Assembly: GCF_032854445.1 (NCBI RefSeq)
Contig: NW_027017953.1
Location: forward strand, 1,242,501 to 1,306,500
Length of the DNA stretch: 64,000 bases
Reading direction: 5' to 3'
Origin: Liolophura sinensis
Lineage: Eukaryota > Mollusca > Polyplacophora > Chitonida > Chitonidae
The stretch's first letter is position 1, and each line of letters starts with the position of its first letter. The position numbers and the translations under genes are program-made. A model generated the notes under the pieces. The model was not told the DNA's origin and made no database searches. It was given only the letters and a program-made list of their open reading frames with translations. This document shows, piece by piece, positions 20,101-26,900 of the stretch.

Positions 20101-23020
20101 AGCAGATCGGCATGTACGCCCTCACCGTACTCTCCGGCCTCGCCATCCACGGGCTCATCGTCCTTCCACTCCTCTACTTCGTCATCGTCCGTAAAAATCC
20201 GTTCAAGTACCTGTACGGAATCATACAGGCCCTGGTCACGGCGCTGGCCACTTCCTCAAGGTGATTAGGTTGATCAAAAGCGATCACTCCTCATGCATAT
20301 TCACACACCAATCACGTCAGTGATTTCCAAAGCCTTACAGTTACACACACTCGGGCACTCAACCTCAGCCAGTTGCCAAAGTTTCCTTGGCACAGCGCCA
20401 TCAGTGTTTTTACTAGCTCCTGGCGAGGCTCCCATGTAGCATCAGACAATATCCACATTAAGAGAATATACATGTACCTGTGTTGAACGTGTTACCCTCA
20501 TATATAATGGCTGTCAGGTTTACGGGGGACAAAAATGTAGCGTTGGGAATCAACAACCGGCCATCGCCTTGGATGTGATCACCATAGTAACTTCAAGCCG
20601 CAGCCAAAGCATCGAGAGGTGGATTCGAACACGCGACCTCATTTGACAATCGAGGATAGACCCTTAACAGTAGCTCGTATTGATGATTAGGACTGAAACT
20701 AATATGTGGTTCGGAAGAATCAGAGATTGGAACTGTTATCATTTTATAATTAAACAGCCTTCAACATTTTTGAAAACGTCTAATGTTGCACGGATCAGCT
20801 TGGACATCTGATTACATGACATATTCTCTGTTTTTGCAGTTCTGCCACTTTGCCACTAACGATGCAATGTTTGGAGGAAAACAACGGCATAGACCCGCGT
20901 ATAATAAAGTTTGTGGCGCCTGTAGGAGCTACGATCAACATGGATGGGACGGCGCTGTACGAAGCGGTGGCCGCCATATTTATAGGGCAGATCAACCAGA
21001 TGTCTATGGACGTCGGTAAAGTCATCACTGTCAGGTAAACTATCCCAGGTCCCCACTATCTTCTTCGTCCTTGATTTACTCTTATCATCTGTTGTCTTCT
21101 CAAAACAGGCGGCAAATCTCCACTCATCATTTGTCACGTGACCAGTCCACTTCACTCTTGGGTGAGGTCAAACCTCAACAAAGCTACATGTATTTGAGGT
21201 GTGGTAAAATTAAGTGCACTTTCAGGGATATCTGATTATCTGTGATAACTTAGTGCCTAATGTTTCAAACTAGAGTCAAATCGTCTCAATTAGTGTATAC
21301 ACTGAAAACCTACTTTGTTACTGTTAACAAAGAACTTTGTTCTATGTGTCAACAAAGTACTTTGTTAAATTAATTTTAATTAAGTAATTTATTTATTTAT
21401 TTGATTGGTGTTTTACGCCGTACTCAAGAATATTTCACTCATACGACGGCGACCAGCATTATGGTGGGTGGAAGCTTGGCAGAGCCCGGGGAAACCCACG
21501 ACCATCTGCAGATTAAATTAATTTTAACTAAGTGGCTTTGTTAATTCATTTATAAAAGTAATGTTTTTATTTAACAAAGAACAATTTAATCTTTTAGCAA
21601 ATTGTGTTTCGCTACGATATTTCACTACGGTCTTGATAACGATAGTTTTCACCAATTTGATTGATCTTTCCATGCTGATTCCAGAAGTTAGTTAGATTTC
21701 CCCTTCAAGCTGCACCAAATTAGTTATACACAACTGGACTGAAAAACAGAATCTTGTCTCTTCCACCTATCCAGACAGTCGCTAAATTGTTGCAGAATCA
21801 CAGCGCGCCATTGTAGAGGGCGCTGTCGGTTCAAGTGACTTTGTTACCTATTCCCAGAGTACAGTCAGTAACAGAGTAGTTTGTTAGTTTAAACAAACAA
21901 TTTGTTAAAAGACGGTTAACAAAGTAAATTCTCTTAAAATTTAACAAAGCAGCATTTTCAGTGTACTAACATTCTCTTCCAAATCAACTAGAGAATAAAA
22001 TCCCTGCTTTACAGATTTCGATTTCATTTCAGTATAACGGCTACAGCAGCTGCTATTGGGGCGGCAGGAGTGCCACAGGCGGGGCTTGTTACCATGGTGA
22101 TTGTGCTCTCAGCGGTTGGTCTACCCACTGATGACGTCACATTAATCTTAGCAATCGACTGGTTTTTGTGAGTAATCGGTTTTAAGTGTTAGATACTGTA
22201 CCGTCCATTTCCCAAATTTTATACGTTAGGGCGATACTAAGTTTACTAGGCGATACTAAGGTAACTAGGCGATACTAAGGTTACTAGGCGATATTAATTT
22301 TACTAAGGTGTTTACTAATACTCCTAACCAACAATTTTCAGAAAATGCGAGGGGATAAACTCATTAGTGTTATAAATGCACAGAATAGGCGTCAGTACCA
22401 TATTTCAGTAAGTGCACGCTATTTTTTCGTTAAAATTGTAGTTACAATGCAAGTCAAAAAATAATTAATTACATAGCCTATAACATCTCCACCAAATAAA
22501 AAAATACGCATTATCGCCTTGCCCGTGTTACTTTTACATAAATCCTCCGTATACGTGCACATCTTGACCTTTGTGGCAGTATTCAGTCAAACATTTTATT
22601 TGACACTGTAATACTACCACGCGTACATTGTAATCTTCAATTCGTCATATGATTCGTCATTCGTCATATGAGTGGAGCGGGTGAGTGGGTGAGTAGTGAG
22701 TAGGTGAGTGGGTGAGTGCGTGAGAGGGTAAGTGGGTAAGTGGTGATTGGGAGGGTGCGTGAGTGGGTGAACAGGTGAATGGATAAGTGCCTGAGTGGGT
22801 GAGCGGCTCTGTGGGAGAGTAGGGACTTAAGTCTTGGTGTTTGTTCTGATTGATCAGGGATCGTTTCCGGACGATGATCAATGTCCTCGGTGACGGCTTC
22901 GGCTGTGGAATCGTCGCTCACCTGTCCCGGGGAGAAATGGCCAAGATGGACACCGCGTCGGAGATGGAGAAGGACATGAGCAATGGCCATCACAATGATG
23001 GTTATGAGACTGGGTTTTGA
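10701..23020 (+). CDS. EAAT: Excitatory amino acid transporter (SLC1 family), 8 coding exons, 521 aa
   Basis: Sodium-coupled glutamate/aspartate transporter of the plasma membrane. Exon model: 10701-11191, 13300-13342, 16296-16419, 17652-17832, 20027-20260, 20840-21034, 22033-22167, 22858-23020. All junctions are GT/AG, phases agree, and the total is 1566 nt. Visible family hallmarks: the family signature [17 protein letters not shown] in TM2; the HP1 serine-rich motif TSSSSATLP (355-363); NMDGT in TM7 (391-395); the HP2 loop [12 protein letters not shown] (429-440); and TM8 with D469, R472, T473 and N476. The Arg in TM8 is the residue associated with acidic rather than neutral substrates. 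The TM3-TM4 loop exon carries five N-glycosylation sequons. I chose the ATG at 10701 because MSTASELP precedes the cytosolic N-terminus; an upstream in-frame ATG at 10590 would add 37 residues with no family resemblance. Length is normal for animal EAATs; the exact orthologue cannot be assigned. Confidence 0.95.
11200..11625. repeat. (ATC)n-rich microsatellite in EAAT intron 1
   Basis: 'atcaccatcatcattatcaccatcactggggtt' type units of about 33 bp made mainly of ATC/ATT triplets. Begins about 10 bp after the exon 1 donor. Confidence 0.9.
12126..12765. repeat. 79-bp minisatellite in EAAT intron 1, about 8 units
   Basis: Unit runs 'gattaggggtaaaatgtcca' ... 'aggcaatacagaataaggga' ... 'ccattgttagatt' with few substitutions between copies. 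Confidence 0.95.
13300..13342 (+). CDS. EAAT: EAAT exon 2 (43-nt microexon)
   Basis: After the acceptor 'ctgtttggcag', phase-2 entry gives [15 protein letters not shown], matching the family's conserved 'NMFPxN' segment after TM3. Donor AGG|GTAAGT, leaving phase 0. Missed by any ORF search because of its length. Confidence 0.88.
13676..13916 (+). mobile_element. Near full-length tRNA-derived SINE
   Basis: Complete element: 'gcccccgtggctcagctggttagcg' (box A), 'gtgagttcaagtcc' (box B), central body, 'cgtcgtataagtgaaatattcttgagtacgacgtaaaacaccaatc' and an (AAAT)n tail. It lies in EAAT intron 2. The tRNA-like head makes it a pol III type element, not a functional tRNA gene. Confidence 0.92.
14056..15590. 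repeat. 43-bp minisatellite in EAAT intron 2, about 35 units
   Basis: Unit 'tagcctggtcaggacacttg' + 'ttgtgtattgtcttgtgtacata'. Variants of the central part (tgtaatg / tgtattg / tgttttg) are interspersed. Confidence 0.95.
15591..16295 (+). other. 3' part of EAAT intron 2, no exon found
   Basis: Single-copy AT-rich sequence with a short ~30-bp repeat of 'cactgtaataacactgtaacgttcac' at about 16120-16250. The short minus-strand ORFs here show no motif. Confidence 0.4.
16296..16419 (+). CDS. EAAT: EAAT exon 3 (glycosylated extracellular loop)
   Basis: Acceptor 'catgttttcag', phase 0 in, phase 1 out (GCA G|GTGATC). Encodes 41 residues between TM3 and TM4 with five N-X-S/T sequons (NQT, NLT, NMS, NAT, NKT). 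This loop is variable in the family, so the exon is supported mainly by frame, splice sites and sequon density. Confidence 0.85.
16555..17500. repeat. 33-bp minisatellite with a 231-bp higher-order unit, EAAT intron 3
   Basis: Unit 'gatgaagctccattgtcgg' + 'tatatggctgttgt'. Seven monomers form a 231-bp block: 'gtccgcatatggct' recurs near 16765, 16996 and 17227. Because 33 is a multiple of 3, long open frames exist on both strands (for example 362 codons on the minus strand); they are artefacts. Confidence 0.95.
17505..17626. repeat. Tetranucleotide microsatellites before EAAT exon 4
   Basis: Runs of (TGAA)n, (GTAA)n and (AAAT)n; the (gtaagtaagtaag) stretch creates several GTAAGT donor-like words. 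Confidence 0.85.
17652..17832 (+). CDS. EAAT: EAAT exon 4 (TM4c-TM5)
   Basis: Acceptor 'tttggtaacag'. Encodes [19 protein letters not shown], a TM segment, the motif [10 protein letters not shown] and the start of TM5. Leaves in phase 2 at ATT TG|GTAGGA. Confidence 0.93.
17833..18231 (+). other. Start of EAAT intron 4, nothing recognised
   Basis: Includes a few 'aaagtgtgcaagt' short repeats at about 17938-18005 and otherwise single-copy sequence. Confidence 0.4.
18232..19172. repeat. 45-bp minisatellite in EAAT intron 4, about 21 units
   Basis: Unit 'gtgtactttgaaaaagggga' + 'tatggccctgtatgattgtggtaaa'. The 15-codon period keeps frames open on both strands, including a 317-codon + strand frame repeating [15 protein letters not shown]. 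No splice site, start context or domain supports translation. Confidence 0.95.
19308..20040. repeat. 49-bp minisatellite containing the EAAT exon 5 acceptor, 15 units
   Basis: Each unit reads 'atgtttacctgtgtacccga' + 'tacttcccag' + 'gtattctcctatcggcatg'. The last unit is the real acceptor (tacttcccag|G at 20026/20027) plus the first 16 nt of exon 5, which encode the end of Trp and YSPIG. All earlier copies keep the acceptor AG and the exon start; the first has G to A just after the AG. Confidence 0.95.
20027..20260 (+). CDS. EAAT: EAAT exon 5 (TM5-TM6 to HP1)
   Basis: Phase 2 in and out. Encodes (W)[18 protein letters not shown], a TM segment [13 protein letters not shown] and the start of HP1 ([10 protein letters not shown]). 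Its first 16 nt are shared with every unit of the upstream 49-bp array. Confidence 0.94.
20500..20690 (-). mobile_element. Possible second-family tRNA-derived SINE, reverse orientation
   Basis: 'gtggattcgaacacgcgacctcatttgacaatcgagg' read on the minus strand gives a tRNA-like box B 'cgtgttcgaatccac'. Similar in type to the fragment at about 9966-10060. No tail or target duplication found. Confidence 0.45.
20840..21034 (+). CDS. EAAT: EAAT exon 6 (HP1-TM7)
   Basis: Acceptor 'tgtttttgcag'. Completes TSSSSATLP across the junction and encodes [26 protein letters not shown] and [14 protein letters not shown]. Phase 2 out at GTC AG|GTAAAC. Confidence 0.95.
21292..21967. mobile_element. MITE-like element with ~25-bp terminal inverted repeats, EAAT intron 6
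   Basis: Left end 'tatacactgaaaacctactttgtta' and right end (reverse complement) 'gtacactgaaaatgctgctttgtta' match with few differences. Internal sub-terminal 'ttaacaaag' / 'ctttgttaa' words repeat on both sides. About 670 bp including a nested SINE. No transposase frame; probably a non-autonomous DNA element. Confidence 0.7.
21387..21512 (-). mobile_element. 5'-truncated SINE nested in the MITE, with target duplication
   Basis: Tail 'tttatttatttatttgattggtgttttacgcc' to 'aaacccacgaccatctgcag'. It is flanked by 'taaattaattttaattaagt' on the left and 'taaattaattttaactaagt' on the right: a ~20-bp target-site duplication with one mismatch. Confidence 0.88.
22033..22167 (+). CDS. EAAT: EAAT exon 7 (HP2)
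   Basis: Acceptor 'tttcatttcag', phase 2 in and out. Encodes the HP2 hairpin [17 protein letters not shown] and [17 protein letters not shown], then the start of TM8 (AIDWF). Confidence 0.95.
22222..22308. repeat. 21-bp tandem repeat, about 4 units
   Basis: 'ttactaggcgatactaagg' repeated with small changes, in EAAT intron 7. Confidence 0.8.
22672..22812. repeat. GTGAG-rich array just upstream of EAAT exon 8
   Basis: 'gtgagtgggtgagt' style units repeated over about 140 bp, ending 45 bp before the exon 8 acceptor. Many words fit the 5' splice-site consensus GTGAGT. Confidence 0.85.
22858..23020 (+). CDS. EAAT: EAAT exon 8 (TM8 end, C-terminal tail)
   Basis: Acceptor 'tgattgatcag', phase 2 in. 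Encodes [16 protein letters not shown], then a cytosolic tail ending ...DGYETGF and TGA at 23018-23020. Confidence 0.95.
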
Positions 23021-23376
23021 CCGGACAACACATTACTCTTCATATCTTACAAAGTGGTATAACCGCTGGCATTTGTGGGATTCCTCTTAAGCGTTATGTT
23101 CAAACTCATAGAATGCAATGTGACTTGGAACTACACAAGGTTATGAAACACAAGCAAGCACAGTATGCCCATGTAGTACGGTGTCTGCGCACTAGTGTGA
23201 TCCTCTCTCAGGGGGAGACAAATCCTTGGATAATAAAGCTATATGATGTTACATTAACAAGAATCGACCTTGATGCTTTCACGAGACGCCCACCAGAACA
23301 TTTTCCAAGGCCATATTATCACCCCAACTCAGTAATCCTCATGACGGACGTCAGTACAGATTTCAGATTTTCAAAC

Positions 23377-23600
23377 CTGGGGCCGATTCCACAAAGCCGT
23401 TTCTGGCTTAAGTCAGAACTTAAAAACCTCCTCACAACGCTTAGTGTATGATACTAGAAAATGAAATTCTGACAAATTCGTCTTCCAATTATATTTATGA
23501 AGTGGTAAAAATCCTAATTTATAGAGCTCTAATATTAACTCCAAAATCGTATTTCAAATTCTGACTTAAGTCAAAAATAGTTTTCAGGAATCTGACCCTC
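23377..23600. mobile_element. MITE-like inverted-repeat element in the EAAT 3' UTR
   Basis: Left end 'ggggccgattccacaaagcc' followed by 'gtttctggcttaagtcagaac'; the right end, reverse-complemented, reads 'gagggtcagattcctgaaaa' followed by 'ctatttttgacttaagtcag'. The inverted repeats of ~45 bp are imperfect. It is about 225 bp long, with no coding capacity. Confidence 0.65.
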
Positions 23601-23703
23601 AACATTTTCTGAATTAAGTGAATTCTACCTGAGTAGCTCTTAAGGATTCCAGGTAACTACCATCTGTAATGTGCAAGTCGTAGTGGCCACAAAGAATGAC
23701 AGC

Positions 23704-23709
23704 AATAAA
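23704..23709 (+). terminator. Poly(A) signal AATAAA, likely EAAT
   Basis: AATAAA on the + strand about 685 bp after the EAAT stop codon. It faces the minus-strand AATAAA of gene B at 23806-23811. Confidence 0.55.
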
Positions 23710-23805
23710 ATCTTTTCTACCTCTGTTTGGTTGCATCTTGAATGAATTACTCACTAAAGTAAGCGAGAACAGTATTTATTTTCAGAAGGAATTGCAAACG
23801 GTTTC

Positions 23806-23811
23806 TTTATT
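23806..23811 (-). terminator. Poly(A) signal AATAAA, likely gene B
   Basis: 'tttatt' on the + strand, about 135 bp downstream of gene B's proposed stop codon. A second minus-strand AATAAA lies at 23775-23780. Confidence 0.5.
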
Positions 23812-23891
23812 AATGCAATAGATAATACACATTATGAGTGAGACTCAGTGAAACCGCGTCCCACTGATTTCCAAGAGGCTTCATTGTACCA

Positions 23892-23990
23892 TCATGGCAC
23901 TCCCATCAGGAAATCCTGGCTTTAGAGATCTGGGAATCCTGGCTTTAGAGATCTGGGAATCCTGGCTTAAGAGATCTGGGAATCCGTGCT
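23892..23990. repeat. 23-bp repeat forming gene B's last exon
   Basis: 'ggaatcctggctttagagatct' is present three to four times and spans the proposed terminal exon of gene B. Confidence 0.75.
23945..23988 (-). CDS. Gene B exon 6 (C-terminal tail)
   Basis: On the minus strand a long pyrimidine tract (ttttttgtttttttatcag) and 'tcttacag' acceptor precede a phase-1 frame encoding (S)RIPRSLKPGFPDL and TAA. The tail is made of a 23-bp repeat. Supported by the splice site, frame and a downstream AATAAA, not by homology. Confidence 0.55.
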
Positions 23991-26900
23991 GTAAGACTGA
24001 TAAAAAAACAAAAAACAAAAGCGATAAAACATAAGTGAACAAAATTAAAATCTGGTGGTGATACAACACCCTGTTGGCCATGGATTTAGCTCGGTTTGAT
24101 TGCTAATTAATTAATTGCTAATAGGTACCTGACAAACCTTACATAAAGCCGGGGCTGATAAGCAGGTACCTTACAAACCTCCTGACATAAAGCCAGAACT
24201 CAAAAGCAAGAACCCGACAAACCTCCTGATATAAAGGCTCAGCTCATAATCAGGCACCTGACAAACCTCCAGACATCAAGCCACAGCTCATAAGCAGGTA
24301 CCTGACAAGCCTCCAGACATCAAGCCACAGCTCATAAGCAGGTACCTGACAAACCTCCTGACATCAAGCCACAGCTCATAAGATGGTATCTGACAAACCT
24401 CCTGACATAAAGTCGCAGCGTATAAGCAGGTACCTGACAAACCTTCTGATATAAAGGCTCAGCTCATAATCAGGCACCTGACAAACCTCCTGACATCAAG
24501 CCACAGCTTATAAGCAGGTACCTGACAAACCTCCTGACATCACGCCACAGCTCATAAGCACGTACCTGACAAACCTCCTGTCATAATGTCGCAGCTCATA
24601 AGCAGGTACCTGACAAACCTCCTGATACAAAGGCTCAGCTCATAATCAGGCACCTGACAAACCTCCTGACATCAAGCCACAGCTTATAAGCAGGTACCTG
24701 ACAAACCTCCTGACATAAAGTCGCAGCGTATAAGCAAGTACCTGACAAACCTCCTGACATAAAACCACAACTCATAAGCAGGTACCTGACAAACCTCCTG
24801 GCTTTAAGCTGCAGCTCATAGGCAGGTACCTGACAAACCTCCTGACATCAAGCTACAGCTCATAAGCAGGTACCTGACAAACCTCCTGGCTTTAAGCTGC
24901 AGCTCATAGGCAGGTACCTGACAAACCTCCTGACATAAAGCCTCAGCTCATAAGCAGGTACCTGACAAACCTCCTGACTTAAAGCCACAGTTCATAAGCC
25001 GGTAGCTGACAAACCTCTTGACTTAAGTTGCACTCAGTCTAGCACCTGTCTAGATTGCCTAGAATTTAAAGTAATTATCATCAAGGAATAACACCACTGT
25101 GAGCCTGTCCTACTTACAAGGGCATCTGATGTTACAACACCTTTGTACGCCATCAGTTTCGACTGACTGTGCGATAAAGCAACCTCTTGGCAGCTGGGCA
25201 GACAAGCACCTAAAAATAAGCAGACATTTTATCAAGTACACAAACTATCACAAGTACGACAGGGAATCGGTTTTATGAATGACAAAAACCACCGACCTTT
25301 ACCTACAAGCAGCTGCATAGAAACTTGTAATCATGTGCCGAGAAACAGCTGCATAGAGACTTGTAACCATGTAACGAGAAGCAGCTGCATAGAAACTTGT
25401 AATCATGTACTGAGAAGCAGCTGCATAGAAACTTGTAATAACGTACTAAAAAGTAGTTGCATAGAAACTTGTAATCATGTACGGAGAAGTAGCTGCATAG
25501 AAACTTGTAACCATGTAACGAGAAGCAGCTGCATAGAAACTTGTAATCATGTACAGAGAAACAGCTGCATAGAGACTTATAACCATGTAACGAGAAGCAG
25601 CTGCATAGAAAATTGTAATCATGTACTGAGAAGCAGCTGCATAGAAACTTGTAATCGTGTACTGAGAAGCAGCTGCATAGAAACTTGTAATCATGTACAG
25701 AGAAGCAGCTGCATAGAAACTTGTAACCATGTACTGAGAAGCAGCTGCATAGAAACTTGTACTCGTGTACTGATAAGCAGCTGCATAGATACAGGTGCAT
25801 AGAAACTTGTAATCATGTACCGAGAAACAGCTGCATAGAGACTTGTAACCATGTAACGAGAAGCAGCTGCATAGAAACTTGTAATCATGTACTGAGAAGC
25901 AGCTGCATAGAAACTTGTAATAACGTACTAAAAAGTAGTTGCATAGAAACTTGTAATCATGTACGGAGAAGTAGCTGCATAGAAACTTGTAACCATGTAA
26001 CGAGAAGCAGCTGCATAGAAACTTGTAATCATGTACAGAGAAACAGCTGCATAGAGACTTATAACCATGTAACGAGAAGCAGCTGCATAGAAAATTGTAA
26101 TCATGTACTGAGAAGCAGCTGCATAGAAACTTGTAATCGTGTACTGAGAAGCAGCTGCATAGAAACTTGTAATCATGTACAGAGAAGCAGCTGCATAGAA
26201 ACTTGTAACCATGTACTGAGAAGCAGCTGCATAGAAACTTGTAATCATGTACTGAGAAGTAGTTGTATAAAAACTTGTAATCATGTACGGAGAAGTAGTT
26301 GCATAGAAATTTGTAAGAAGGTACCGAGAAGCAGCTGCATAGAAACTTGTAATCATGTACTGAGAAGCAGCTGCATAGAGACTTGTAACCATGTAACGAG
26401 AAGCAGCTGCATAGAAATTTGTAATCATGTACAGAGAAGCAGCTGCATAGAAACTTGTAATCATGTACTGAGAAGTAGTTGCATAGAAACTTGTAATCAT
26501 GTACAGAGAAGCAGCAGCATAGAGACTTGTAACCATGTAACGAGAAGAAGCTGCATAGAGACTTGTAACCATGTACTCAGAAGCAGCTGCATAGAAACTT
26601 GTAATCATGTACAGAGAAGCAGCTGCATAGAAACTTGTAATAAGGTACTGAGAAGTGGCTGCATAGAAACTTGTAATCATGTACGGAGACGCAGCTGCAT
26701 AGAAACTTGTAAGAAGGTACCAAGAAGCAGCTGCATAGAAATTTGTAATAAGGTACTGAGAAGTAGTTGCATAGAAACTTGTAATCATGTACGGAGAAGC
26801 AGCTGCATAGAAACTTGTAACAAGGTACCGAGAAGCAGCTGCATAGAAACTTGTAATCATCTACCGAGAAACAGCTGCATAGAGACTTGTAATCATGTAA

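Noticed and set aside
23017-23451. 144-codon + strand ORF after the EAAT stop
   Set aside because: It lies in the 3' UTR, overlaps the stop codon region of the transporter and ends in a MITE-like element.
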